A stretch of DNA of 64,000 nt from assembly GCA_015068085.1 (NCBI GenBank), contig SVLF01000001.1:58568-122567 (forward strand). The letters are read 5' to 3'. The position numbers and the translations under genes are program-made. This DNA comes from Oscillospiraceae bacterium. GTDB lineage: Bacteria; Bacillota; Clostridia; Oscillospirales; JAAYXM01. Each line of letters begins with the position of its first letter. The stretch's first letter is position 1. The notes below the pieces were generated by a model, which had not been told where the DNA came from, did not search any database, and was given only the letters and a program-made list of their open reading frames with translations. Shown here one piece after another: positions 11,805 to 20,289 of this stretch.

Positions 11805-12508
11805 TGAGAGTTCTTGTAACCGGTGCATCACGCGGGATAGGTTATGCCGTGGCGCGTGCATTTGCAGAGCGTGGTGATACCGTTTTTGCAACGTATAAGT
11901 CAACTGCCGATACCCTGCCGTCTCTTGCAAAAGAAAATTTTGCGGGAGAGGTTATTCCCGTATATTGCGATGTTTCCGATGAAGAAAGCGTAAAGGCGCT
12001 TTTTTCAGAGATCGGGAATGTTGATATCTTGGTAAACAATGCCGGCATTGCGCAGTTTTCTCTTCTTTCTGATATTTCGGGGAGCGATTGGGACAGGATG
12101 CTTGACACGAACCTGAAATCCGCTTTTCTTTGCTCAAAGGAAGCATCAAAAGGTATGATAAGGCGCGGCTTTGGCAGAATTATAAACATTTCCTCGGTAT
12201 GGGGAATAGTCGGCGCATCGTGCGAAACACATTATTCCGCGTCAAAGGCGGGGCTAATCGGCTTTACCCTCGCACTTGCAAAGGAGCTTGGTCCGTCGGG
12301 AATAACGGTGAATTGTGTTTCTCCGGGGGTTATTGATACGGATATGAATGCGCACCTTTCCGATGAAGATATGAGGGTTCTTTGTGATGAAACTCCGCTC
12401 GGAAAAATCGGAAAGGCTGAGAACGTGGCGCAGGCGGTACTGTTCTTTGCAGACGCCGCGTTTGTCACGGGCGAAAACCTCTCCGTCGGCGGTGGGTTTG
12501 GTATGTGA
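11804..12508 (+). CDS. Short-chain dehydrogenase/reductase (FabG-like)
   Basis: A 234-residue classical SDR. It has TGASRGIGYAVA (Rossmann glycine motif), NNAGIAQ, ISSVWG with the catalytic Ser, and YSASKAG with catalytic Tyr and Lys. SVGGGFGM ends the protein as in 3-oxoacyl-ACP reductases. It is translationally coupled to the VanW gene and there is no fatty-acid synthesis gene nearby. A dedicated role in lipid synthesis is therefore unproven; reduction of another carbonyl compound is equally possible. Confidence 0.85.
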   Translation: MRVLVTGASRGIGYAVARAFAERGDTVFATYKSTADTLPSLAKENFAGEVIPVYCDVSDEESVKALFSEIGNVDILVNNAGIAQFSLLSDISGSDWDRMLDTNLKSAFLCSKEASKGMIRRGFGRIINISSVWGIVGASCETHYSASKAGLIGFTLALAKELGPSGITVNCVSPGVIDTDMNAHLSDEDMRVLCDETPLGKIGKAENVAQAVLFFADAAFVTGENLSVGGGFGM

Positions 12509-12573
12509 GAGGAGACAAGAGAGAAGAGAAGCATCTCCTTATCTTAAAAAAATAAAGATTGTGGTGGGCAAAT

Positions 12574-13245
12574 ATGCACAAGTTTACGAAGCAGTTTGTT
12601 GATTATTGTGAAAATAATTTAAATATCAAAGAAGTGATGAACTACAGATATAAGTCATTACCTATATGCCTTATTGACTGTGTTTACTCTCTACGAGCTA
12701 AATATTATAGTGTCACTATACCCATTGTGCAAAGATATGCTGATATGTACTTAAACGGAGACATATATTCTGATGCCGATACTGTATCAGACTTCATTCA
12801 ACATATGGATGAGATAGGACACCAAGCCTTTGCTGATAATGTGGTGAGAAATCATCAGAAACTTGCAGGAAATATTCCAAAAGAAGAGGTGTGCTACAAA
12901 CTTGCGCAGTACCTCTACTATCTACATATTGAAAACATAGAGGACTTTCAGAAGTTTGAATCATCTGAACTTCTTGAAATTGTGATTAAAGCAGTCAAAG
13001 GAATAGGAGATGCAGGCGCGAATTATCTATTCATGCTTGCTGGAGATGCTGATAGGTGTAAACCTGATGTTCATATTCATCACTGCATCAAGGATGCTTG
13101 TGACTGCAACATCAGTAATAAGGAGTGTCAAATCCTTTTCACAGATACAGTAACCATTATGAAAGAGAAATACCCTGAACTAACTGTAAGGATGCTAGAT
13201 GGTATTATTTGGAGAAAATATCAATCAAAAAACGACAAAAGATAA
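12574..13245 (+). CDS. AT-rich orphan protein with a helix-hairpin-helix (HhH-GPD-like) segment
   Basis: A 223-residue protein of unknown function. Residues about 135-170 read VKGIGDAGANYLFMLAGD followed by KPDVHIHHCIKD. This resembles the helix-hairpin-helix and following Asp of endonuclease III/HhH-GPD DNA glycosylases. No iron-sulphur cysteine set is evident. The ATG at 12574 is chosen over an in-frame TTG at 12559; neither has a strong ribosome site. Codon use is far more AT-rich than the flanking SDR and PfkB genes, so recent acquisition is likely. A role in DNA repair or host defence is only a guess. Confidence 0.6.
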   Translation: MHKFTKQFVDYCENNLNIKEVMNYRYKSLPICLIDCVYSLRAKYYSVTIPIVQRYADMYLNGDIYSDADTVSDFIQHMDEIGHQAFADNVVRNHQKLAGNIPKEEVCYKLAQYLYYLHIENIEDFQKFESSELLEIVIKAVKGIGDAGANYLFMLAGDADRCKPDVHIHHCIKDACDCNISNKECQILFTDTVTIMKEKYPELTVRMLDGIIWRKYQSKNDKR

Positions 13246-13411
13246 GGATGAAGCCAAGGAGAGGTTTCTGTTGTCTTGACAAGAAAAAAGTTATGCGACG
13301 ATTATCAAGAGCATATTAACGTGAAAATGATGTTTGTGACGTGAAAGATTCACTTTTAGGATGACAAGCCGGGATTATGTGCCCTAATCAAAAACAAATT
13401 CAAGCGATTTG
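13246..13411. other. AT-rich non-coding stretch after the HhH gene
   Basis: No credible reading frame. It shares the AT-rich composition of the HhH gene and is probably part of the same acquired segment. No duplicated 3' end of the SDR or PfkB gene was found here. Confidence 0.4.
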
Positions 13412-13438
13412 CGAGGCTGTGACATTGTCACAGCCTCG
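13412..13438 (+). terminator. Strong palindromic hairpin, probable terminator
   Basis: A perfect 12-bp stem (CGAGGCTGTGAC paired with GTCACAGCCTCG) with a 3-base loop, followed by a T-rich but interrupted run. It ends the unit before the pfkB promoter. An operator function is an alternative. Confidence 0.6.
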
Positions 13439-13448
13439 ACTCTTCTTC

Positions 13449-13477
13449 TTGACACAAGAACGGTTGTATGGTAAATT
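13449..13477 (+). promoter_or_regulatory. Sigma-A promoter of the PfkB kinase gene
   Basis: TTGACA (13449-13454) and TAAATT (13472-13477) with a 17-bp spacer, 34 bp before the ATG at 13512. Confidence 0.65.
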
Positions 13478-13511
13478 TAGTATGTAAGATGTGACTGAAA
13501 GGATAAGATTT

Positions 13512-14399
13512 ATGATATATACTGTAACACTTAATCCGTCGATTGATTATTCCGTTTTTCCGGCGGAGTTTCGTGCGGGAGAAATAAACCGGAGTGAGCG
13601 GGAGGTGCATTCTTTCGGCGGAAAGGGGATAAATGTTTCCGCGATGCTTGCAAACCTCGGTGCGGAGAGCACGGCGCTTGGGTTTATCGGCGGATTTTCG
13701 GGGCGTGAGATAGAGCGCCTTGCACGCCGGGCGGGAGTGAAATGCGATTTTTGTGAAATCAGCGAACCTTCGCGCATAAACGTGAAAATTATATCCGATA
13801 CGGAAACTGCCGTGAACGGCAAGGGGCCGTTTATTCGCCTTGAGGAAGAGCGGGCGCTTATTGAAAAGCTTGCATCGCTTTCGGAAGAGGACACTGTTGT
13901 TGTTTCCGGCTCGGCACCGGAGAGCGAAAGCGGCGCTCTTCTTCGGAACGTGCTTGATGCAGCAGAGAAAGCCCGCCTTGTTGTTGATATGGACGGTGCA
14001 GCATTGAAATACGCACTGACAAAGAAACCGTATCTTATAAAGCCTAATTATGAGGAGCTTTGCGCACTTTTCGGCAAAGAGGAAATGAGTGATAATGAGA
14101 TTGCATCTGCGGCGGCAGGGCTTCGCAGGGATGGTGTCGGCAATGTGCTTGTATCTCTCGGCGGGCGAGGTGCGCTTTTAGCGTCATCAGACGGAAATAT
14201 TTACAGAGTGGCGGCACCGCAAGTGGATGTGGTAAGCACAGTTGGCGCGGGAGACAGCTTCCTTGCCGGATTTTTAGCGGGTGAAGAGCGTGGAGCGCAG
14301 TTTGCCCTCTCGCTTGCATCTGCGGCGGGAAGTGCAACAGCGGCATGCGAGCGCATAGCGGATGCGGCAGACGTTATGGAAATTTTTGCACGGATGTAA
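13512..14399 (+). CDS. PfkB-family hexose-phosphate kinase (1-phosphofructokinase / tagatose-6-phosphate kinase type)
   Basis: A 295-residue ribokinase-like sugar kinase starting MIYTVTLNPSIDYSV, typical of the FruK/LacC branch. SFGGKGINVSAMLANLG is the substrate-binding signature, and STVGAGDSFLAGFLAG near the C-terminus carries the catalytic Asp and anion hole. The ATG at 13512 has GAAAGGA 9 bp upstream; an upstream GTG lacks a site. FruK enzymes phosphorylate fructose 1-phosphate. No fructose PTS gene stands beside it, so tagatose 6-phosphate kinase activity cannot be excluded. Confidence 0.85.
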   Translation: MIYTVTLNPSIDYSVFPAEFRAGEINRSEREVHSFGGKGINVSAMLANLGAESTALGFIGGFSGREIERLARRAGVKCDFCEISEPSRINVKIISDTETAVNGKGPFIRLEEERALIEKLASLSEEDTVVVSGSAPESESGALLRNVLDAAEKARLVVDMDGAALKYALTKKPYLIKPNYEELCALFGKEEMSDNEIASAAAGLRRDGVGNVLVSLGGRGALLASSDGNIYRVAAPQVDVVSTVGAGDSFLAGFLAGEERGAQFALSLASAAGSATAACERIADAADVMEIFARM

Positions 14400-14492
14400 A
14401 AATCGGGCAAAAAATGAACTCAAAACAGCTTGTTTTTTTTGAGTCTTCGGAGAATATAATTAAAGTAGTACACAGTGAAAGGATACATACAG

Positions 14493-15881
14493 ATGATAAA
14501 AACTTTGCGCCGTCCGCGCGGCGAATACAGTGCGCTCTTTGCGCTTATGATACCGATAATTCTGCAAAACCTTGCAAGCTCGTCTCTCGGCCTTGCGGAT
14601 ACGCTTATGGTCGGAGTTCTCGGGCAGAATGAGCTCGGCGGACTTAATCAGGCAAACACGGTTTTCTTTGTTATCCAGCTGTTTACGTTCGGAATCCAGT
14701 CCGGCGGCTCGGTGCTTATAGGGCAGTATTGGGGAAAGCGCGATATCGGTGCGATAAACCGCGTTATGGGAATGAGCTTTTATCTTTCCTTTGCGGTGGG
14801 AATGCTTACTGCAACGGCGATCTTTTTCTTTCCGACGCAGATAATGAGCTTTACGACAAACGATCCTGCGCTTATTGACTGTGCGGCGAGGTATGCGCGC
14901 ATAGTTGCGTATTCGTTTGTGCTTAACAGCCTGTCGATGGTGTATATCGGTGCGCAGAGAAATGCCGAAAACTCCACACTCGGTATGGTGGTGCTCGTTT
15001 CTTCCAGTGCTATTAATATAGTGCTTAACTACATACTTATCTTCGGAAAACTCGGTGCGCCGGCGATGGGGCTTGAGGGCGCGGCAACAGCGACTCTTAT
15101 TTCGCGCGTGTGTGAGATAGTTATAGTTGCGGCATATGCTCTTTTCTTCGATAAAAAAATCCCTCTTATGCCGAAAAAGCTTTTCCGCCCGGGAAAGATT
15201 ATCGCAAAGGACTACATAAAATATGCGACGCCGGTTGTTATAAACGAAACGCTCTGGAGCTTCGGGTATTCAATGTATGCCGTAATCTTCGGGCATATGC
15301 AGGGCGCGGCGGATATCGTTGCGGCGTATTCGATAACGGGAAGCCTTGAGCGCATAATGCTTGTTCTGTGCAACGGCGTCGGCACTGCGGCGGCGGTTAT
15401 AATCAGCAAGGAAATCGGTGCGGGGCGCAGAAAAGAAGATGTGGTGCAAACCGGAAACTGGCTTTTAACCCTTGCGTTTATTACAGGTATTATCACAGCA
15501 CTTCTTCCCTTTCTTACAGAGAGGTTTTTGCTTGACAGTGTGGTGTACAAGGTGTTCCGCGTATCATCCGCGGCGGAAGAAATCGGTCATATGATGGTGC
15601 TGGTCACGGTGCTTCGCGTGTTCGTGAAGACGTATAACTATATGGTAATTGTCGGCGTGCTGCGAGGGGGCGGAAATGTCCGTGCGGCGATGATTCTCGA
15701 TATAATATTTATGTATCTGTGGTCAATTCCGGCGTGTCTGATTGCTGCGTTTGTTTTCCATGCCCCGATTCTCGTTGTCTTCCTGCTCGCGGTGAGCGAG
15801 GATATAATAAAAGCCGTTGTAGGCGGGGTTCTTTGCAGCCGTGGCACATGGGTGCGAAATCTCACGCGCGACGAGGTGTAA
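14493..15881 (+). CDS. MATE-family multidrug/metabolite exporter
   Basis: A 462-residue membrane protein with about 12 hydrophobic helices in two repeats. NLASSSLGLADTLMVG (first helix) and SGGSVLIGQYWG with RDIGAINR are characteristic of the MATE DinF/NorM-like transporters, which use Na+ or H+ gradients to expel cationic compounds. The ATG at 14493 is preferred over a GTG at 14475 because AAAGGA lies at the right distance. The substrate is unknown. Confidence 0.86.
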   Translation: MIKTLRRPRGEYSALFALMIPIILQNLASSSLGLADTLMVGVLGQNELGGLNQANTVFFVIQLFTFGIQSGGSVLIGQYWGKRDIGAINRVMGMSFYLSFAVGMLTATAIFFFPTQIMSFTTNDPALIDCAARYARIVAYSFVLNSLSMVYIGAQRNAENSTLGMVVLVSSSAINIVLNYILIFGKLGAPAMGLEGAATATLISRVCEIVIVAAYALFFDKKIPLMPKKLFRPGKIIAKDYIKYATPVVINETLWSFGYSMYAVIFGHMQGAADIVAAYSITGSLERIMLVLCNGVGTAAAVIISKEIGAGRRKEDVVQTGNWLLTLAFITGIITALLPFLTERFLLDSVVYKVFRVSSAAEEIGHMMVLVTVLRVFVKTYNYMVIVGVLRGGGNVRAAMILDIIFMYLWSIPACLIAAFVFHAPILVVFLLAVSEDIIKAVVGGVLCSRGTWVRNLTRDEV

Positions 15882-16087
15882 AATTTTTCTTCTGTTTAAA
15901 ACTTTTTCTATGGCAAAATTATCTAATAAACAGAAACTGAAAAAAGGAGTGTGTGAAGTCTGAATAAATTCAGACAGGTAAGAGGGAAAAGTTAAGAATG
16001 AAGAGGTATGGTACAAAATGCAATGCATTTTGAGTTTATTACATATTGTTTTGTGTCTTTAACACAATGAAAGGAAGGGTTATAAAA
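15882..16087. other. Intergenic region with short palindromes before the SLH gene
   Basis: No gene seen. It holds a perfect 7-bp hairpin at 15958-15975 (GTCTGAA/TTCAGAC, loop TAAA) and an 8-bp inverted repeat at 16015-16031 (AAAATGCA/TGCATTTT). A spurious ribosome-site-like AAAGGAG stands at 15942-15948. The palindromes may be regulatory for the following surface-protein gene; this is inference. Confidence 0.35.
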
Positions 16088-18187
16088 ATGAAGAGATTGA
16101 TGTGTGTTATCCTGAGCGTTGTGATGCTGTTTTCACTCTGCGGGACTGCGTTTGCCGCAGAGGACAGCGAGATGACAAATGCGGTGAAAATTGCCAAAAG
16201 CCGTCTTGAAATCCCGGCTGCATTTACGGAGTTTTCAAGCGGAAAATACGAAGCCGGAGGGCAGAATGTTTACGAACTCATATGGAAAAATACTGCGGAA
16301 AACCCGAGCTCGATAAACGCAAGTGTCCTTGCATCGGGCGAGATAATCTCGTATTATTACCGTGACGGTGAGCGTGATTATGATAAATCCGGCATTGCGG
16401 CGTATTCAAAGGAAGAATATCTCCGCATTGCAAAAGAGTGGATTTCAAGGGTTAACCCCTCATATGCTCCGGAGCTTGGTGATGCCGATGAGGTTTATAT
16501 CGGCGGTGTACATTCATATAACGTAAGCGTAAGGTTCGGACGCACGATAAACAGTGTGCCGGTTTACAGTGATAATGTTCATATTTCTATTGACAAGTAT
16601 AACGGAAGAGTTTTATCTATGAATTCACAGTGGACGCATCCGGAAAAGATTGAGGATGCGGAAAATGTAATTTCGGTGGATGAAGCCGGGAAAATTCTTG
16701 GAGAGATGTCATCGCTTACCCTTCGCTACCATAAGCTTCAGGATGAAGCAAGAGCAGTGCTTATGTATACTCCGGCACGCTTTGGTATGATGATAGACGC
16801 GCACAGCGGCGAAGAATTTACCGTTGAATATGTGGACAGTGAAGAGGGCGATGCCGGCGGCGGTGCGTCCGGTACAGTGAATGACAGCGCTACAAACGAA
16901 AAGTATGAAAGCGAGCTTACGCGCGAAGAGCTTGAAAACATTGAAGAGCTTGAAAGCCTTCTTTCAAAGAATGAGATATCCGCGATAATTGCGAAAATGG
17001 CAGGCGCGGCAGTCTCGTCCTTCAAGGTAAAAACCGTCACCTACCGTCAGACGGGAAGCGCCGAGGACGAAAAGACTTACGAAGCGCGTGTTTTCCTTAC
17101 AAATGGGGAAAAAGAGAGTGCAAATGTTGTTCTTGATGCCGCAACAGGTGAGCTTAAGTCGCTCTATACATATCTTGAGTACAACCCGGATAAAAAGCAG
17201 ACAAAAAAGCGCGCAGACATGAAGCAGACTGCAAAACGCTTTATCGACACATGGGCATCCGATGTTGCAGATAAGGCATATGTGTTTGAAACCGAAGCGG
17301 AAGAAAAAGAGAATACAAGCGGATATTTCGCATTTAATCATAATGAAAACGGGATTGAGTATCAGGGAAACAGAATAACCGTTCGTGTTGATGAGAGCAC
17401 GGGAAAGATTCTTTCCTTTACGAAATATTGGGATAATGAAATAACATTCGATGCTCCGGATGGAAGTATATCTTTGGAAGAAGCAACAGAAAAGTATATT
17501 GAATCGGCGGGAGCCGCGTTGTGCTATGTGGCTACGGGACGTGAGATGTATGCTTCAAATAATGCTGAAAGACTTGCGCTTGTATACCGTTTTTCCGATG
17601 ACGCACCGGCGTATGTCGATGCAAAAAACGGCGAGTGTTATGACTGGAGTATGGGGCAGGAGCAGGAGTCTCCCGATGAGTATGAGCTTCAGCCGGATAT
17701 CAAAAACCACTGGGCAAAGCATGCGGTGGAGACCCTTGCCGATAACGGGATTGTTATATCCTATGATGAGCTTTTCCGTCCTGACGAAGCGATAACACAA
17801 AAGGAAATAGCGCTTATAATGGATTGCTTTGACGGAGGCTATCGCCCGTATGAGGTAACGGAAAACGATTATGCATCATATATTGACCGATTTGTCAGAC
17901 GTGAAGTAATCAAGGGCGGCGAGAAAAATCCGGATAAGAAGGTAACCCGTGAGGAATGTGCGGCATATCTTGTGCGTATGTTCGGATATGGCAGTGCGGC
18001 AGAGCTTAAGGGTATTTACAAGACCGGCTTTTCGGATGAAGCGCAGATGTCTGCCGATAAGGTAGGATATGTTGCAATTGCAAAGGCTCTCGGACTTATC
18101 TCCGGAAACGGCGGAAAATTCAATCCGAAGAAAAATGTAACCCGTGCAGAAATTGCAACGATGCTGTATAATGCACTGGAAAAATAA
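16088..18187 (+). CDS. Secreted PepSY-like / S-layer-homology surface protein
   Basis: A 699-residue exported protein. The signal peptide is MKRLMCVILSVVMLFSLCGTAFAAE. The body (about residues 30-530) has two long PepSY/YPEB-like repeats, each with a NxxNGRVLSM- or STGKILSFTKYW-type strand. These domains often modulate proteases. The C-terminus (about 545-699) has SLH repeats: HWAKHAVETLADNGIV, ITQKEIALIMDCF, VTREECAAYLVRMFGY and FNPKKNVTRAEIATMLYNAL. The SLH part should bind pyruvylated secondary cell-wall polymer. The ATG at 16088 is chosen for its signal peptide and GGAAGG upstream. Its exact task is unknown. Confidence 0.8.
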   Translation: MKRLMCVILSVVMLFSLCGTAFAAEDSEMTNAVKIAKSRLEIPAAFTEFSSGKYEAGGQNVYELIWKNTAENPSSINASVLASGEIISYYYRDGERDYDKSGIAAYSKEEYLRIAKEWISRVNPSYAPELGDADEVYIGGVHSYNVSVRFGRTINSVPVYSDNVHISIDKYNGRVLSMNSQWTHPEKIEDAENVISVDEAGKILGEMSSLTLRYHKLQDEARAVLMYTPARFGMMIDAHSGEEFTVEYVDSEEGDAGGGASGTVNDSATNEKYESELTREELENIEELESLLSKNEISAIIAKMAGAAVSSFKVKTVTYRQTGSAEDEKTYEARVFLTNGEKESANVVLDAATGELKSLYTYLEYNPDKKQTKKRADMKQTAKRFIDTWASDVADKAYVFETEAEEKENTSGYFAFNHNENGIEYQGNRITVRVDESTGKILSFTKYWDNEITFDAPDGSISLEEATEKYIESAGAALCYVATGREMYASNNAERLALVYRFSDDAPAYVDAKNGECYDWSMGQEQESPDEYELQPDIKNHWAKHAVETLADNGIVISYDELFRPDEAITQKEIALIMDCFDGGYRPYEVTENDYASYIDRFVRREVIKGGEKNPDKKVTREECAAYLVRMFGYGSAAELKGIYKTGFSDEAQMSADKVGYVAIAKALGLISGNGGKFNPKKNVTRAEIATMLYNALEK

Positions 18188-18203
18188 GAAGAATAATCAG
18201 TTG

Positions 18204-18240
18204 CTGAGAGGCGGGCGTTTTTGTCCGCTTCTCACTTTTT
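18204..18240 (+). terminator. Terminator of the PepSY/SLH gene
   Basis: A 10-bp stem (18204-18213 with 18224-18233, one G-T pair) is followed by T6 at 18235-18240. Confidence 0.85.
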
Positions 18241-18271
18241 TAGAAAAAATTGAAAAAAATGAAAAATAGGT

Positions 18272-18300
18272 CTTGACATTTCTTAATTTACGTTGTATAA
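18272..18300 (+). promoter_or_regulatory. Perfect sigma-A promoter of the tRNA cluster
   Basis: TTGACA and TATAAT, both fully consensus, are separated by 17 bp. The first tRNA begins 18 bp downstream. Consensus promoters are usual for stable-RNA genes. Confidence 0.92.
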
Positions 18301-18317
18301 TTTATAAGCTTAGATAT

Positions 18318-18391
<74 letters not shown>

Positions 18392-18406
18392 TTTTTTTGT
18401 AAATGT

Positions 18407-18483
<77 letters not shown>

Positions 18484-18525
18484 TTATGAAAAAACTTGTG
18501 CCGCTGTTCAAAGTTATGACTATAT

Positions 18526-18603
18526 GGTGGGTATAGCTCAGTTGGTTAGAGTACCAGATTGTGGCTCTGGGGGTCGCCGGTTCGAATCCGGCTACCCACC
18601 CCA
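18526..18603 (+). tRNA. tRNA-His (anticodon GTG)
   Basis: Acceptor GTGGGTA/TACCCAC plus the extra G at -1 (18526) opposite the C discriminator, the identity element of tRNA-His. Loop TTGTGGC gives anticodon GTG. Encoded CCA. Confidence 0.95.
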
Positions 18604-18630
18604 TTTTTTCTCTTTGTGAGAAAGCCGCGT

Positions 18631-18706
18631 TGGGATGTAGCCAAGTCGGTAAGGCACCAGACTTTGACTCTGGCATTCGTAGGTTCGAGTCCTGCCATCC
18701 CAGCCA
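18631..18706 (+). tRNA. tRNA-Gln (anticodon TTG)
   Basis: Acceptor TGGGATG/CATCCCA with the weak U1-A72 pair usual for tRNA-Gln. Anticodon stem CCAGA/TCTGG with loop CTTTGAC gives TTG. Encoded CCA. Confidence 0.95.
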
Positions 18707-18711
18707 AATAT

Positions 18712-18787
18712 GATCCACTAGCTCAGTAGGTAGAGCACCGCCCTTTTAAGGCGGGTGTCCGGAGTTCGAGCCTCCGGTGGATCACCA
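18712..18787 (+). tRNA. tRNA-Lys (anticodon TTT)
   Basis: Acceptor GATCCAC/GTGGATC; anticodon stem CCGCC/GGCGG with loop CTTTTAA gives TTT. Encoded CCA. Last tRNA before the cluster terminator. Confidence 0.95.
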
Positions 18788-18789
18788 AG

Positions 18790-18821
18790 AAAAAAGACTA
18801 TTCTTCGGAATAGTCTTTTTT
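18790..18821 (+). terminator. Terminator of the tRNA cluster
   Basis: GACTATTC/GAATAGTC closes a TTCG tetraloop. It is flanked by an A tract on the left and T6 on the right. Confidence 0.93.
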
Positions 18822-18824
18822 CAA

Positions 18825-18994
18825 TGAAATTTGCCTGCGGCAAGTGAAATAGCTTTGCTATGAAATACACTTCGTGTATGAAATATTGCTACGCAATATG
18901 GAAAGGTAAATTTTATTTCACAGAAAGCGAAAGCTTTCTATTTCACAATTTACGAAGTAAATTATTTCATATCGAACAAAGTGAGATATTTCAT
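18825..18994. repeat. Array of mini-hairpins separated by TGAAAT / ATTTCA
   Basis: About seven short hairpins (stems of 5-8 bp, mostly 3-base loops) follow one another, each separated by TGAAAT. Examples are ATAGC/GCTAT near 18849-18861, ATACAC/GTGTAT near 18864-18879 and AGAAAGC/GCTTTCT near 18922-18939. The spacer reads TGAAAT in the first half and ATTTCA or ATTTCAT in the second, so the array changes orientation near 18905. Loops are often TTC, TAC or GAA. It looks like a non-coding repeat family; its function is unknown. Confidence 0.75.
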
Positions 18995-19026
18995 TAAAAA
19001 CTAAACTACATCATTATTGTTCTGCC

Positions 19027-19150
19027 TTGCCAAAAATCGACATTCTTCGACAGAGGAATGTCGATTTTACTTATTACCTATTCTTTTTTCCCTATTCCCT
19101 AAAAGATTGTCGATTTTTGGCAAGTAATAAGTAATAGTGAATAGGGAAGA
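19027..19150. repeat. Inverted-repeat intergenic element
   Basis: A perfect 16-bp inverted repeat (19027-19042 against 19108-19123) encloses a smaller 11-bp hairpin (AATCGACATTC at 19035 with its complement at 19056-19066). Pyrimidine/purine tracts of the ACTTATTAC and CCCTATTC type are mirrored on the other side (GTAATAAG, GAATAGGG). The arrangement is MITE-like, but no transposase or target duplication is visible. No gene is seen between the tRNA terminator and the promoter at 19199. Confidence 0.55.
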
Positions 19151-19198
19151 GGTTAATGTAGCTTTGTTTTACGCAAAGCTTATATTTTTATACGACTA

Positions 19199-19227
19199 TT
19201 GAAACTATCCGCATTTTGTGTTATAAT
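19199..19227 (+). promoter_or_regulatory. Promoter of the ECF-like gene and probably hydCBA
   Basis: TTGAAA (19199-19204) and TATAAT (19222-19227) with a 17-bp spacer, plus TG one base before the -10. Confidence 0.78.
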
Positions 19228-19260
19228 ATGTCAGAAAAATGAAGATGGGAGAAATTACAT

Positions 19261-19785
19261 ATGAAAAACAAAGGTGTAAGATTTATAACATTAACGGCGG
19301 CGTTTCTGGCGCTTCTTATTATCTTCCAGAGCCTTTCGGCAAGTCTGGGACAGATGGTTACGGGAAGCCTGGTAAACTTCGTGCTTGTTGCGGCGACGCT
19401 TCTTGCAGGCTGGAAATCCGGGCTTGTTATCGCGCTTCTTTCGCCGTTTTTTGCGAAGCTTTTCGGAATCGGACCCATTTATCCGATACTGCCGGTTGTT
19501 GCCCTCGGTAATGCGACGCTCGTTGTTGTGTATGCGTTTATTATGAGCCGAAGCTTTAATTCCGTCTTGCGCTGGGTGGTTTCCGTTGTCATTGCGGCGG
19601 CGCTTAAATATGCAGTGCTTACCGTTGGTGTTGTGAAGCTTGTGCTTCCGCTGGTTTCTGTTCCGGCACCCCAGGCAGCAAAGCTTGCCGCCATGTTCGG
19701 AACAACACAGTTCTTTACGGCATTTATCGGCGGAGCTGTTGCGTTCATTGCAGTACCGCTTATTCAAAAGGCAGTTAAGAGATAA
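19261..19785 (+). CDS. Small integral membrane protein, probable ECF-transporter S component
   Basis: A 174-residue protein with five or six hydrophobic helices. Its size and features such as LVNFVLVAATLLAGWKSGL and SPFFAKLFGIGP fit the substrate-binding S subunits of energy-coupling-factor vitamin/metal importers. The energising A and T subunits are not adjacent, which is normal for group II ECF systems. The substrate cannot be read from sequence. It ends 18 bp before hydC and may share its transcript, but a functional link to hydrogenase is not shown. Confidence 0.6.
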   Translation: MKNKGVRFITLTAAFLALLIIFQSLSASLGQMVTGSLVNFVLVAATLLAGWKSGLVIALLSPFFAKLFGIGPIYPILPVVALGNATLVVVYAFIMSRSFNSVLRWVVSVVIAAALKYAVLTVGVVKLVLPLVSVPAPQAAKLAAMFGTTQFFTAFIGGAVAFIAVPLIQKAVKR

Positions 19786-19803
19786 TAAAAAAGGAGCGAT
19801 ATT

Positions 19804-20289
19804 ATGAGTAACAATTTTGACTTTTCTATTGTAGACAAAATTCTCGACGCACACGATTGCAAGCAGCAAGCAGTTATTGCCATATTGCAGGAAATTCAGG
19901 AGCATTATCGCTATCTTCCGCAAGAAGTATTTCCGCATCTCGCAAAGAAGCTTGATATGAGCGAAGCAAGAATCTACAGTGTCGCAACGTTTTATGAGAA
20001 CTTCTCACTCGAACCGAAGGGGAAATATGTTATAAAAATATGTGACGGCACGGCCTGCCATGTCCGCCACTCTCTTCCGATACTCGAACGTTTCCGTCAG
20101 GAGCTCGGGCTTTCTGAGAATAAGCATACGACAGATGACCTCAACTTTACTGTTGAAACCGTTTCTTGTCTCGGTGCGTGCGGTCTTGCACCCGTCATTA
20201 TGGTGAACGACGATGTTTATTCTGCAATGACACCCGAAAAGGCATCCGATCTCATCAAAAAGCTTAAGGAGGAACTTGCAAATGCTTAA
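19804..20289 (+). CDS. hydC: NADH-dependent [FeFe] hydrogenase, NuoE-like [2Fe-2S] subunit
   Basis: A 161-residue thioredoxin-like ferredoxin of the NuoE family. The cluster ligands are CDGTACHV and [10 protein letters not shown] (C-x4-C and C-x3-C). The N-terminal helical part contains [14 protein letters not shown] and [15 protein letters not shown]. In HydABC hydrogenases this subunit passes electrons between the flavin subunit and the rest of the complex. AAGGAG precedes the ATG. It overlaps the next gene and is the first of the three hydrogenase genes. Confidence 0.93.
   Translation: MSNNFDFSIVDKILDAHDCKQQAVIAILQEIQEHYRYLPQEVFPHLAKKLDMSEARIYSVATFYENFSLEPKGKYVIKICDGTACHVRHSLPILERFRQELGLSENKHTTDDLNFTVETVSCLGACGLAPVIMVNDDVYSAMTPEKASDLIKKLKEELANA

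Noticed and set aside
15940..16040. Small peptide gene before the SLH protein
   Set aside because: A ribosome-site-like AAAGGAG is followed at once by GTG-TGA. The only other frame gives 11 residues, with no support beyond chance.
18825..19150. CRISPR array
   Set aside because: The repeated unit is only 6 bp, spacers are palindromic 9-15-mers, and there are no cas genes in the window.
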